NCBI GenBank assembly: GCA_018340805.1
Contig: JACMZG010001908.1
Span: 39,973,380 to 40,037,379 of the forward strand
From: Microvelia longipes
Taxonomy: Eukaryota; Arthropoda; Insecta; Hemiptera; Veliidae
Direction: 5' to 3'
DNA length: 64,000 nucleotides
Part shown: piece by piece, positions 26,328 through 38,355 of the stretch
Layout of the letters: each line of letters starts with the position of its first letter
Position numbering within the stretch: the first letter of the stretch is position 1
Position numbers and translations under genes: made by a program
Notes under the pieces: generated by a model
What the model saw: only the letters and a program-made list of their open reading frames with translations
Databases searched by the model: none
Told to the model about the DNA's origin: nothing

Positions 26328-26453
26328 CTACAAAATCGGTGCTAAGTCATAACATCCTTTATGCACTAAATGACTAAACAACTGGATCGAGAAGATTGCG
26401 ACTAAGACTAAACGAGAAGATCGCGGTCCGAAGATTGACTCAAATTGAGCCAT
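26328..26453 (-). CDS. Unrecognised smORF with a hydrophobic segment
   Basis: ATG at 26453-26451 opens a 41-codon frame ending in TAG at 26330-26328. The peptide begins MAQFESIFGPRSSR and continues with a hydrophobic stretch (LVLVAIFSIQLF) that could be a transmembrane segment. It lies about 310 bp upstream of the Ddr signal-peptide exon, on the same strand. The DNA has an internal near-repeat (GAGAAGATTGCG and GAGAAGATCGCG). It could be an unrelated small ORF or chance; nothing links it to Ddr translation. Confidence 0.2.
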   Translation of the reverse strand: MAQFESIFGPRSSRLVLVAIFSIQLFSHLVHKGCYDLAPIL

Positions 26454-27511
26454 CAAAACGTTTTCTGAAAGTCATCCTACTATACTAAACTATTTCATTT
26501 CAGTTAAAGGACAAATGCTCAAACATACTGAATAAGATTATTAAGCAGTATTTTTTAATTCTATTGCACGAACATTGCTGTTCACTTACAAAAATAATAA
26601 ATCTATCAAATATAATAAATATATAAATCTATTATCATGTTATAAACTAGATCTAAAATTTCTAATAACATGAGAGGAACTCATTGGCTTAAGTACATCT
26701 TTAATCTTAACCTAATCAGCAATATCTTTAAAAACATAAAGCAATCATTTAAACAGTTTTGAAAACCAATTCAAGATTTCCCAGTATATTTTGTATACAA
26801 ACAAACGCACATTTTAAAGATTCGTATTCAAATGATTGATAAATGTTTTAAGTGTATTGCGGGTTCCTTAAAAAAATTTCTACACAGCATTTTACTGCAA
26901 GTTATAAACATTAACATAAGTAAACAACAAACAAGTTTTTAACAAACCGATGTAAAATCCCACCTTTACCTTATTACCTTAATGAGGCTTTGAAAACTCA
27001 CACTAATCTCAACCCGCAAGATGAAAAAAAAATTAACGACCTTAAAAAAAAAGGTCAACATACTTAAAACCAGTAAATAATTATTAACTAATAAGCGTGA
27101 GAAGGCATTAGCTTTATACACAGTAATAAAATCAGACTAATAATAAAATCTAAAGAAATAATAATATGTTTTCGATAATTATACAATTACTTGAAAACTC
27201 ATTACCAAGTTTTACAAGAATAGCAACCCATAAAAATATTTTATTTTCTGTTTGTCAACAACAACCATATTGCTAAAAGCTGACCATAATTGTATCTCCA
27301 TAGAATAAATATGTGATTTTCTTAGCCAATAAAAGATAATAGGTATTATCATACTATCTTATGTATGTGCACATATCATAAGTTTCTACCAGTAAATAAA
27401 AAATACGCAAATTCAATGTTAATACAGAATATTCTTTAAATATTTTATACGACTGTCAAAATTCACCGAAAATATATTTTTACACAGTTGTAAAATAATT
27501 ATCCTTCTTTA

Positions 27512-28000
27512 CGGCACTAGTGCCGACAGCAAATATAATTATTTCTTTTTTTCGCACTAGTGTCGAAAATAAAAAGAATTCTTCTTCGTGACTATTCATC
27601 AGTAAGTTGATAGTTCTAATCTGCACGTGTTGCTAGTTTAAGTTCCTGCGGCCTAACAAATGCGTTTACTTAATTAACTTATTTCGCAGTTATTAAAGAA
27701 GATAACTATTTAAAAAATGAGTGATAGTGACAGTTGTTATGAAGATAATACTCTGCCTGAATTATAACACGGTCAAATACTCCACCAAAGATTTGATATC
27801 GGCGAAAACTAAAGGCTGATTATAATGTAATAACTTGTTGTTAATCTTTTTTAAAACGTGACAATCGTAGATTCACTACAGTACTCAACATGAGAGTGAA
27901 ACGTCTTTGCATTGTTTTTGTTTGTGGCGTTACAACCCTTGATTCGCTCGGGCTACAAATACATATCTGCATGTAAAGTTACGTTTTCCGCACTAGTTGC
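27512..28000. promoter_or_regulatory. Cluster of GCACTAGT motifs, candidate regulatory region
   Basis: GCACTAGT occurs at 27514, 27554 and 27990. The first sits in a perfect 14-bp palindrome (27512-27525) and the second in a near-palindrome (27553-27565), within sequences that look like diverged copies of one another. Nearby are an E-box CACGTG (27624-27629) and an arthropod-type initiator-like TCAGT (27599-27603). The cluster lies 1.5-2 kb upstream of the Ddr start exon, but direction and target are unknown. Confidence 0.3.
27690..27818 (+). pseudogene. Exon-like sequence with in-frame stop, unrecognised
   Basis: TTATTTCGCAG (ending 27689) could be an acceptor for a small intron that begins at GTAAGT (27602). 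ATG at 27717 opens a protein-like frame, MSDSDSCYEDNTLPEL, then TAA at 27765-27767. Reading on in the same frame gives HGQILHQRFDIGEN. The acid/Ser-rich start followed by G-x-x-L-x-x-R-F resembles the approach to some kinase domains, but that is only an impression. It may be a decayed gene start or chance. Confidence 0.2.
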
Positions 28001-30015
28001 ATAATTTATTATTTACATTAAATAAAACACATTTTTACAATTTCCAAAAAGAGCAAACTTTTTATAAAAAAAATAGATTTATAATAAAAATTTAATGGAA
28101 TACAATAATCTTTATATACCAACAAAAAATAAATAAAATATTTGAAACTTTTATAGATGGGAATTTTTTTTTATACAAAATCGACATATTCTTTTATTAC
28201 CAAATGATTTTACGATGTGCGAAAAAAGGTGGCATTAACCAACTCATTGAAAAGAAGGTTTGGCCATAAATTAGGGCCATAAAACTGCGATAAGTAGACG
28301 TAGTTATGAGCTTTTTACAATCAACCAATAATTCTACAGAAAAAGACACTCCCATAAAAACACTAAGTAGTAAATTATTTTGGTAAAATCAATAGGTTTC
28401 GAATATCAATAAAATTTTATGTTAAATTAGGGGTAAATATAAAATTTAAAATACATAAGTTATAACTTAAACATTTACTATGTAAGAATATAACTTATAT
28501 TTAAGTTGTAACTTAAAAGATAATGCAAAACATAATTTTCAAAAATAAGGTTTCGTAAGTTTAGAGAATGGCCGTAAATAAACAAAAGCATAAATAATTA
28601 TTTTTCGGCAGTGAAAATGTAGAATGGACGGAAGAGAGAAGAAGTATCAATTATAAAAAGGATATAAAACGTTCAAAATCTTTGGGATCCGATTTTAATG
28701 CTTATTTATAAGTCTATGGTCCTTATGAGGGAGCAACCTGAAAGTGTAAGTAACAGAAGGCTCGTCGAAGGTATTGAGTTGATAACATACATCTTAAGCA
28801 AAGAATATAAAACATAAGTATGGAACGTCGGAAAGTGTACAAGAGAGTCCGATAGAAGGTGTGAGTGAACTCGGTGCTGGCATCTTGCGGAAGCTCTTAA
28901 ATTAACTCTCATCACCATAATATTTGTCCCAGATTTTAAGTTGTAATTATAAAATCATCCGGTTTTTAATTACCATTTTAACGACATGAGTATCTACTTA
29001 ATATTGGTCAATATACAGCGACCATTTTGATTAATCAGTTTATTGCCAGAAGAAATTTGCAGAAAAGACGACAGCGGCGCATTCTCGTAGTTAGCACGGT
29101 GAAACTACCAAATTACACCCTAGCGCTCCTGTTAACTGGCTACGGGACTAAATTTTTCTCCGAAATAATAAATCCCAGGACTATTTTTCTTTATCTCTAT
29201 ATTTTAGATCTCAAGATTATAACAGGGAGCCTTAGAGAGTCAATGTCATTGATTTTAATATTTTGATTACGAAACATATACTTGCAAAAACAAATATCTG
29301 GTACTATGTTCTACCTTTGGTCTAAATCTATGATTTACAATGATGACTGATAAAAAAAAAAAGGATTACACTAAAATCATTTTAGCTTCCTGTGTTAGGA
29401 AAACTTTCAAAAAAGGTGAGAAATGTAAGTAAGAAGAGCGAATAACAAGAATAAGGGATACATTTTAAGAAATGTGGCACAGCAGCATTATCTAAAGTAT
29501 CAGCAAAAACACAAATTAATAAATCAACATAATTTAAATTCATTTACTTTGCTATTGAGTATTAACAACTCTACATTTTTTGAGTGTTAATTGAATTCAA
29601 AAACTGAAGATAAGAAGATTTCTAATCTCTTCAGAAGTTAAAGGGGAAGAGGATGAGAGCTTGAGGGTGTAAGGTTGATAAACTGGTGGCAACAGGAAGG
29701 AGGTGCAAAGGGGCGCACCAAGGGGCGGCGAACAGATTAGAAAGGGCAAAAAGTCTAAATGTGCTAAAGATATCATGCAATCTTCATTTTACTTCATTTA
29801 ACATGCAAGAGTTTATTTTAAAAACAAAAGGTATCAACTTGCAATTCACACCTTGAAGTACTTAGGGTTGAATTACCAAACTGAAAGGGCAACAGAAGCA
29901 GATATCGTCAATGTAAATCGGGATTTAGAAAGTTTTTTGATTAAGTATTAACAGATTTCAATACCTGAAACCTTATAGAAAAAAAATTAATTACTAACTC
30001 TGCTCTGCGAAAATA
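28001..30015. other. Mostly gene-free; G-rich patch at 29640-29750
   Basis: The plus strand at 29640-29750 is G-rich (GGGGCGCACC, GGGGCGGCG) in an otherwise AT-rich area. Its minus strand has a 49-codon open frame without Met. I cannot assign it and it may be an inserted fragment. The remaining frames are short and unconvincing. Confidence 0.35.
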
Positions 30016-30245
30016 TTTTTACTTTTTCTTATTTATACCGTAGGTATATAGGAAAAGTACTGTAATAGCATTAAACAACTGAAACCGGGATTTTAACTGA
30101 TTCATACATTCTAGGTGTTGCTAAGACCCTAGGGGCTTGTTTGCTTGTTGCTAAACCTAAGTTGCTTGTCTGTATACGTGTGTTTGTGTGTGTAAGTATG
30201 TGTTTTACCAGTGTCTGTTATCATTTTAGCTCCTAGGATGTTTAT
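30016..30245 (+). mobile_element. 5S-linked repeat family, head-bearing 5' fragment
   Basis: It starts with TTTTTACTTTTTCTTATTTA, then TACCGTAGGTATATAGGAAA, a CTGAAACCGGGATTTTAAC motif and a GT-rich stretch (ACGTGTGTTTGTGTGTGT), and reaches GTGTCTGTTATCAT as in copy B. The 5S module is missing, so it is 3'-truncated or interrupted. It abuts the open frame at 30255-30464. Confidence 0.6.
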
Positions 30246-30254
30246 GATAAAAAG

Positions 30255-30464
30255 TTAAAATTTAAGATATTCTGGTACTGCATATAAATGTCTACGGCGA
30301 TAAGTTTGAGCTCTAGAAGTTAGTTGAAAATAATTTTGCAAATCCGAAAATTTTCTCTTACTTGTAGCTACTTTTAACTCAATACCTAGCTTTTGTCGAA
30401 CTGCAATAACAAAATCTTTTGATTCACAAAATACAGTTGCAAATATAACATCATTATTATTCAA
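30255..30464 (-). pseudogene. Protein-like open frame, unrecognised, possible coding remnant
   Basis: A 69-codon minus-strand frame with no ATG start (TTG at 30464) ends in TAA at 30257-30255. It is among the most protein-like frames in the window outside Ddr: CESKDFVIAVRQKLGIEL, then RKFSDLQNYFQLTSRAQTYR and HLYAVPEYL, with balanced charge and AT-biased third positions. A plausible acceptor (TTTTGTTATTGCAG) lies inside it before the codons for RQKLG, so the true exon may be shorter. No domain is recognised. It ends directly next to a repeat element, which suggests it was cut by the insertion or belongs to it. Confidence 0.3.
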
Positions 30465-31524
30465 TATAAATCACTCTGCACTCTGTGGCTTAGCAGGTAA
30501 CCCTCCAAAAGAGGATTACATTTTAATACAAATTACTTACCCTAGGTTGTAGAAAAACTCTAGGTCTAATGTTTAGTTTTGTAGGGTCGCAAAAAGAACG
30601 ATGAAAAGGTTTTTAGGAGGAGGGAGGGAAGTTTTGCATTATTCATGCAAAAGCACCTACAATACGTACAATAGAGTCAGGGAAAATTCTACCTTAGGTA
30701 AACCAAGGTTGAAGGACGGTGAAAACTTTACCCCTAAAAACATATACAGTTAACAGAAGCCTTCATGAAGGTAAGGGCTTTCCACAGTACGAAAATTTAC
30801 AATTGTATATGAGTGTTAGTATTTATTAGCCCCTTATACTCCTTTATTTCCAGAATATACTACAGTTTCTCCGGTCTGGAGAAACTTTTGTGTTAACTTT
30901 TCATACAATACCGTGTAGGTAACACTACAACCTTTATGAAATGCTACGGAATGAAGGAAAACATTTTTTTCGAGACTTACAGTTTTAAACATTAAATCTC
31001 TTTCAGAGATTTATTTTATTTCCCCAATCAAAATTAAAAAAACATACGATTTAATTTTGTTTTGTTTTGTCTGAGTAAATAAAATATTGTTTTTATAATA
31101 TTGATTATCAATACTTAAAATATAGTTAGCAGTCAGGAAGGACACCAAGACAATACCACAACACAACTTAAAATTAATTATTTAAAATTAATTAAAACGA
31201 TAGCCGTGAGTAAGCAAATCAACATGTCACCAGCATACAACTATAAAATGAATTAAAATGATAACGTCGAGTAAGCATACCAAGATGATACCAAAACACA
31301 AATTTAAAATGAACTAAATGTGTATGGAGAACACAATTAACACCGAAATTCCAACTTTAATAAATATTTTGTTGAAGCATTTAGAAGCGTAAAGAAACAA
31401 CAAACGACGTAAAATAGCTCAACAACAAAACATTTTAAATTCAAATGTGCCAGTCAATCAGAAGATACAGTGTTTCAAAAGCAATCGTTTCATTCAAAAA
31501 CAAAACACGTAAGTTTTTTATGTT

Positions 31525-31550
31525 TTCATGTTTACGTAAGTAAACATGAA
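31525..31550. repeat. Perfect 11-bp hairpin, 4-nt loop
   Basis: TTCATGTTTAC pairs with GTAAACATGAA across GTAA. A second perfect 11-bp hairpin with a 2-nt loop (GACTTTGGAGT) lies at 31711-31734. Confidence 0.75.
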
Positions 31551-32099
31551 TTATGTAATAGATGTTTACAAATGTTTATAAACATAGTCAGAGCAACTGT
31601 TCATATCATTTCATTGAAAATTGTGGTAATTTTAGTTTTAGGGTAAAGCCAATTCTCCTTAATTTGGATAGAACTTAAAAATTCCCAAAGGAAATTCGCT
31701 ACAAGTAAGCGACTTTGGAGTTCACTCCAAAGTCACAGAGGTCCCCTCTTTTTTAACGTGCAACAATCAATCAAATTGAGAACAGAAAAATGATAATTTA
31801 CCCACCTTCTTACTAAAGTTCAATTTTTGATGCCAAAATATTAAAAAAAACGTGATTTTTTTAGATTATAATATATATGTAAACACATATAACATGTATA
31901 TATGTATGGTAATCAACAAAACCAGAACTAATAAAAATAATATATAGATAATAAAATATAGATAATAAAATAATAATTCAGATATAGATAATAGTTATAG
32001 AAATATATATAATAAAATAATAATATAGATATAGATAATAGATACAGAAATATTGATGATAAAATAATAAAATACAGGTAATAAAATATAGCATCGTAT

Positions 32100-32365
32100 T
32101 TTTGTTAAATACACATAGTAATATATGTGTGAAAAATTTCAGGACGATCTAAACACTGAAGATATGTTTGTGGGGTCATTATTGTGGGTTAATAATGCCA
32201 CACATAAACAATAAGGTTCGGGGTATTATCAATGTTTATTTTTGTACTAAGTTTCATTTCAATCTGAGAAAGTATTCGATGGTTATTGTGTCCCAAAGTA
32301 CTGTCTATAGCAACAAAAATCTCCTACATATATACATACACACACAGACATACATACATACATAC

Positions 32366-32368
<3 letters not shown>
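32100..32368 (+). mobile_element. RTE-like LINE or dependent SINE, 3' end
   Basis: The sequence TACTAAGTTTCATTTCAATC followed by TTCGATGGTTATTGTGTCCC and then a tail of ACATAC/ACAGAC repeats (32335-32368) is the arrangement known from RTE-clade retrotransposon 3' ends. The tail passes into an (AT)n tract. Only the 3' UTR is present and no coding part is visible. Confidence 0.5.

Positions 32369-32426
<58 letters not shown>
32369..32426. repeat. (AT)n microsatellite
   Basis: An uninterrupted AT tract directly follows the ACATAC tail of the retroelement fragment, so it probably grew from that tail. Confidence 0.97.
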
Positions 32427-32431
<5 letters not shown>

Positions 32432-32477
32432 ATATATTATTAATATTTTTAACGAGTGATCATTCGTTCTACATAAG

Positions 32478-32824
32478 GTTCGACTACATAATGTTCTAAC
32501 ACGCTTTAACGAAAGAATATTAAGCATCAAGCGGTTACGACAACAAAGTCGGATTTCCGATTTCATCGGAAACTATAAGTCATAAAAAGACCCTCACGGC
32601 TGCTGAGTAAGTCCTAAAAATGTTCATGATAATAGAAAACTATAAAACCAGGACACATTAAATCGATTTAAGTAGCCTAGATCTGAAGCACAAATAAGTA
32701 GCTACAAGCCTAATATGGCAAGTACTTTAAGTTTTTCACATCTTCTACAACCATAACGGGTATACCTGTTATTCTTTGTGTCCGACTACATAATGTTCTA
32801 ACACGCTTTTACGAGAGAAGTAAC
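32478..32824. repeat. Pair of direct repeats, about 40 bp each
   Basis: CGACTACATAATGTTCTAAC plus ACGCTTT-ACGA-AGAA occurs at about 32482-32518 and again at about 32784-32820 with one or two changes. The intervening about 265 bp is unique to the eye. This could be a target duplication, solo-repeat pair or local duplication. Confidence 0.75.
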
Positions 32825-33439
32825 AGCGCACAAAAAGCTGTGTATTTTTTTTAAAAAAAACCTCCCATATTCTTAATCTATTCTTGCCTTAAAAAAATGA
32901 ATTTCTAAAAAAAAATATTTCCTCTAGAAAAAAGGATATCCTCACTGTTCATTACAAAAAATACGGCACTGGATTTGCAAACAATACACCTCTTAGGGAA
33001 TCTTTAAAAGAATAAAAGCTTTTTTTTAGATCCCAATTATACCTTTAAGACCTTATTTAGGCCCTTTTTTAGAATAAAAAAAAAGAACTTGGCGCATTAT
33101 ATACGGTAAAGTTCGAAGACCAATTCTATAGGTTACCAAGTCATTTTACGAGGACAATGGACTTAAGAAGCCGTATTTTTAAAACACTACAATACTTTAT
33201 GAGAGGGTTCTGTGGTTTTAAGTAGATGTTAAGTAGCTATAGGAATTAAATACATTTTTTTATATTTTATGAATCGTAAATAAAATAAAGGAATAAAAAA
33301 ATAACAATGGCTGCATATTTAGATCATCCTTGTGATTAGGACATTTATGCTTTATAAACTTCAGGCACATAGCTGTGCACTTTATTTCGGTAACCTAAAT
33401 TAATACAAAAAATATTGTGCCCTTTGATCAAAAGTTACT

Positions 33440-33905
33440 CAGAGATACTCCAAGCCCTAGAAATTGATCAGAGATATTCCAATCTTCATTATTATCCCTA
33501 AAACTTTATCAGAGAACTTGAAGCCTCTCTATTATTCCTACAAATTGATCGGAGAACTCCAAGCCTCAATATTATCCCTACAAATCGATCGGAGAACTCC
33601 AAGCCCCAATATTATCCTTACAAATCGATCGGAGAACTCCAAGCCTCACTTTTATCCCTACAAATTAATCAGAGAACTTGAAGCCTCAGATCGGAGAACT
33701 TGAAGCCTCACTATTATCCCTACAAATTGATCGGAGAACTCCAAGCCTCAATATTATCCTTACAAATTGATCGGAGAACTCCAAGCCTCAATATTATCCC
33801 TACAAATTGATCGAGAACTCCAAGCCTCAATATTATCCCTACAAATCGATCGGAAACTCCAAGCCCCAATATTATCCCTACAAATTGATCGGAGAACTCC
33901 AAATC
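33440..33905. repeat. Minisatellite, about 11-12 x 40 bp
   Basis: The unit begins ATCGGAGAACTCCAAGCCTC and continues AATATTATCCCTACAAATTG. It is close to 40 bp in most copies, with a few diverged or truncated copies at the 5' end and single-base deletions near the 3' end. Because 40 is not a multiple of three, the open frames here cycle through all three readings, so they are artefacts. The array abuts the LINE fragment at its 3' end. Confidence 0.93.
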
Positions 33906-34065
33906 CGGCTCTCTAAGTCCAAAGTGGGGCACGGCTACTTGGAAGTTAAAATGTATAACAGACTAAGTCCTTCCTTCAAAAAACTCGAATATAAGGATTT
34001 CTGCAGCACAATCAAGAGGAAGCTTGCTGAGATTCCTATTTACTCTGTGAAACAATTTTTTACAT
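33900..34065 (+). pseudogene. Non-LTR retrotransposon ORF2, C-terminal remnant
   Basis: Downstream of the 40-bp array the frame reads IRLSKSKVGHGYLEVKMYNR, then LSPSFKKLEYKDFCSTIKR and KLAEIPIYSVKQFF. The pattern K-x-Y-N-x-L-P-like, a basic F-x-x-x-[IL]-K-R-x-L segment and a final Y-S-V-x-x-F is the usual C-terminal tail of LINE reverse transcriptase proteins (CR1/Jockey-like groups). No reverse transcriptase core lies upstream, where the array now sits, so the element is truncated. The open frame continues to TAA at 34203-34205 with low-complexity residues. The class is inferred from motif memory only. Confidence 0.5.
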
Positions 34066-34540
34066 GCAGTATTCAATTTAACTTATTTTTGACGTTTAGT
34101 AAGCATTCTTTTCTTTTATGTCACACATATAAAACTTCTATCTATTTATTATTTATAAATAATTTGATAAATTTATTTATCAAATTATTTTTGGAAATAA
34201 AATAAGAATTTTACGTGATATAGATAGAGGTGTGTAATCTCATGTAAATCATCTTTGTGTAAGTCAAAAGGTACACAATATAAAGTAAAAAGGCATAAGA
34301 TAACTAATATAATACTAATACTCCTAATACTAATACCTAACTAATACTCCTCTTCTTCTGAGGGATAAATTTTTAAATTTTGATCTCCTATAGTTTATAC
34401 CAAATATGAAGCCATTCTAATTACTATTGTAACCGTATAGTATTTTGTTATTGAAATTTAAATAACTATGAACTTGATCATGCAAGGGCTATTTCAAAAA
34501 AATAAACACCAACTATAATCGAAAATAAAAGTTTAGCATT

Positions 34541-34690
34541 TTGTTTCCAAGTGATTTTTCTCTTTGTAGAATTAGACACTGAAAATGTCCCTATGAACAA
34601 TCTAAAAAAATTGACAGAAATATGGTTATTGCTTGTTTATACCACATTTCTGTCAATATTTCTACCCTCAAATATCACTTAGAAACAAAC
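34541..34690. mobile_element. Small imperfect foldback (MITE-like)
   Basis: The inner arms ATTGACAGAAATATGGT (34610-34626) and 34641-34657 pair with one mismatch across a 14-nt loop. The outer arms, about 34548-34571 (TTTGTTTCCAAGTGAT) and about 34663-34690, pair imperfectly. The left side has about 40 extra bases. No target duplication is clear. It might instead be a long hairpin RNA. Confidence 0.5.
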
Positions 34691-35647
34691 AAATTTAAAA
34701 AGAATAATCAAATAACAACAAAGAAGCATGTAATCACCCCCTTCTTCTTTATTATTTCTTTATTTTATTACCTTTAACTGTTTTAATAACAAACAAGAAT
34801 TCATATATGGCGCTATAAAAAAATAAAAACAATTGAATAAAACTACTTCCATTCTTTCAGTTATTCTTTCGCTTAATAGTTTATTTTCTTTGAGTTTTAT
34901 TGTAACTATTTTATATCTCTATTACAGTATACATACTCCTCTGGCATTAAATAGTTTTGTTTTATATCTGGGGTTTCTAAATGGTCAATTTAATATCTTC
35001 AATTTTTCTAATATAGGAAGTACAATAATTTTGAAAAAGAACATTTTAAAATGAAATTAAACCAATTACTTCTAAAAATGGCATTAAATCGAATTTATGA
35101 TGCTTCTAAGATGTTTTCGAAATTTATGAAAATAGCTTTTTAGTACTAACAGTAAACGTTATTAGAAAGAAATAGAATTCAGTCAATTTGATACGGAATT
35201 AAAGAAGAACATTATTTCATTTTTTGTTTTAAAATAACACAAGATGTGAGTATTAAATTTACTGTTAGTATCAAACTAATAACAATAATAGTTATTTAAT
35301 TACCAAGAGAGTAAAAATGCTATTATTTTCCTGAGTAGTTAGTAAGTTCCCTCACGCGAAAGCCGAGGGAACCAAATAATTAATCCTAAGGTAAATAATA
35401 AATCCCAAGGGATTTATTTATTTAAGGAAGTTATAGATTATAGGGAAAAATAGCGTTTGACTTCAAAGACGCATACAAGATTTTATAAATTACCAGCGAA
35501 ATTTTTTTTTATTGTTCGCAACAACTTCTTTCGTAAGTCTGAAATGGATTCTGAGCCAATAAAAAATGTTTTTTATCGCTCATACTTTACTCTCCAAAAA
35601 TACGAGCGTGGCAGCTACGTGGTGTCGGCCCCTGAGCCTAATAATAA
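34691..35647. other. Gene-free AT-rich stretch
   Basis: A Ser/Leu/Phe-rich frame at 34833-35054 looks compositional. I see no exon or element ends. Confidence 0.4.
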
Positions 35648-35675
35648 AGACACACACACACACACACACACATAC

Positions 35676-35751
<76 letters not shown>

Positions 35752-35757
35752 ATATAG
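35648..35757. repeat. Compound (CA)n-(AT)n microsatellite
   Basis: About 10 CA units are followed by (AT)n with two phase slips. The Ile/Tyr and His/Thr frames over it are repeat artefacts. Confidence 0.97.
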
Positions 35758-36948
35758 TCAAATACTGCTTGACAATATACAATATATTGGACTAAATATA
35801 TTGTGTATGACAACCAATAAGTGTTGTCAGGTTAACAACAAATTAAAATTATTATTATAACAGAAATAAAGCTGTGTTTTGAGAAGATCTAAATACATTC
35901 TTAAGAGAGAAACGTCTTTTTTGTACAATTCCATAATTACTGTTAAAAAAACATTGTAGAATTAAAGTCGTTCTTTTCCTGATAGTAAAGATTTAAATAT
36001 CATAAAAATTAAAATCAAAGAACTATGTATTTAATTTTATCTCTACATGTTTTTAAATCTCAAATAAGACATATCAACAGTATTTAATTATTTGCTACCA
36101 TCTGTTCAACTAAGTCTTATATTAGAAAAAAAATCCCGACCTAAATCCAATAAATCTGATAAAACCAAGGTCAAGAAACGTAAGGGAATCAATTAGAGCG
36201 TTAAAGTAAGACTGACAGCGCTATCCGTAATCCTTACGGAAAGAAAATTAACTAACAGAAGCCTTTAAATCCTTTTAAATTTTATTAAGGATGTCTTCTT
36301 ATAAACCTTTATTTCAAGTTCTCAACTAAAATGAAATTGAGGTGTTTAATGCCTCAGGCGTTTTTCTTATTAGAAGGCGCCCCTGATTTTTTTTCTTTAC
36401 CTCTTATTACATGACATGCCTGCAAGGAACAAAAAGCATGTTAACTGACCGTGTACCAACAAAAGACCCGACTTGTACCTTTTGGTCACTTATACCTAAT
36501 TTAAAGAACTTTATAACCTGACATCACACCTTTCATCTAATAACCTACTTATTTAGTAACCTTCGTCATCTTTAATATGAGTGTTTATTTATTGAATTTT
36601 TACACTCAAGAGTTATTTTAACTCCTTTTAGAATAAAAAGCCTCAATTTTAATATGATTAAAAATGATTTCTTATAGAAGTATAAGTACATAAACATTGC
36701 TCGTTATATTTTAACCTTGTTATCCCATTATTATTTCCATACAATAATTTCTGTGCTTATTAATTTAATTTAAAAAGGTAACAAAATGCCTGGGTAATAA
36801 GATTGATGTAGCATGCATTAACAAGATGTTTTGGATTAAAAAAAAATCTAATAATGAATTTAATTTTATCACGATGAAATAAAGCACAAACAACTAACAA
36901 AAACAATAACTATCGATGGTTCAACGTCGAGCAACTTAGCCCCACACT
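35758..36948. other. No recognisable gene
   Basis: A short frame near 36127-36206 encodes NPDLNPIN, reminiscent of the PDLNPIE motif of Tc1/mariner transposases, but the surrounding residues do not support a transposase. Nothing else is seen. Confidence 0.35.
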
Positions 36949-37169
<221 letters not shown>

Positions 37170-37172
<3 letters not shown>

Positions 37173-38355
37173 GGTGTTTCATATAAAGTGTCCACCAGAA
37201 AAGGAGGTGATAGTACTCCTCAAAAGGAACAAAAAATGTCCTATAATATAAACCCCGATCTCCAACCGTTTTCCCACAAGGTCAAATTTAATATTTAAAA
37301 AAAATATTTGACCACACATCATAAAATTGTTAATAGGGGTTTAACTATTTAAGCTAGAAAGGCGAAATTGGTATCATTAGAAAGCTGAGTAAATTTCCTA
37401 AAGGACAAACTACTAACTATGGCAAATATTTTGAAACTACTGCCCAAAATTTTGCATGAAACATGATTTTTTTAAAAAAATGAATTTTATGGAATTTTTG
37501 TAGTAGGGCATTAGAGGAATTAAGAAATGAGCAAAAGTTCAGCCAAGAACGGCAAAAACTTCTCTTATGACTGCCCTTTAAGCAAATGTAAATATTTTTA
37601 TACATTCAATAGTCAATACATTCAAATGTAAGCTATTGTTGCTAGAAGTTGCAAAAACTGATCATTTTTGTCGTATAAAAGTAAAAATAATGTGTTATTT
37701 TAACAAAATAATTTAATAATACGATTTTTAGACTCTAGAAGGTAAAATAAATCTATTTCATTCTTACACATTGTTCTCTAAAACCACTCTTTTCCCTTGT
37801 TTTAGAGATTTTTAATTATTTTATGTACCATGTAATTAACATTGTAGACATAAGCAAAAATGCCAAAAAAATATCAGTTTTTTCAACTTCTAGGAAGAAT
37901 GGCTTAAAATTTTGACTATTGAATGTATAAAATTATTTAAATTTTCTTAAAGGGCAATCATAAGAGAAGTTTTTTCCGTTCTTGGCTGAACTTTAGCTCA
38001 TCTCTTACTTCCTCTAATGCCCTACTACAAAAATTCCATAAAATTCATTTTTTTTAAAGAATCATGTTTCATGCAAAATTGTGGGCAGTAGTTCCAAAAT
38101 ATTTGACATAGTTAGTAGTTTGTCCTTTAGGAAATTTACTCACCTTTCTAATGATACCAATTTCGCCTTTCTAGCTTGAATAGTTAAATCCCTATTAACA
38201 ATTTTATGATGTGAGGTCAAACATTTTTTTGAAATATTAAATTCGACTTAGTGGGAAAACGGTTAGAGATCGGGGTTTATATTATAGGACATTTTTTGTT
38301 CCTTTTTGGGAGTACTATCACCTCCTTTTCTGGTGGACACTTTATATGAAACACC

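Noticed and set aside
33464..33932. Open frames on both strands across 33.4-33.9 kb
   Set aside because: They read the 40-bp minisatellite, whose period is not a multiple of three, so the same motifs appear in rotating frames.
36127..36206. PDLNPIN motif suggesting a Tc1/mariner transposase
   Set aside because: Six residues only, no catalytic context or terminal repeats around it.
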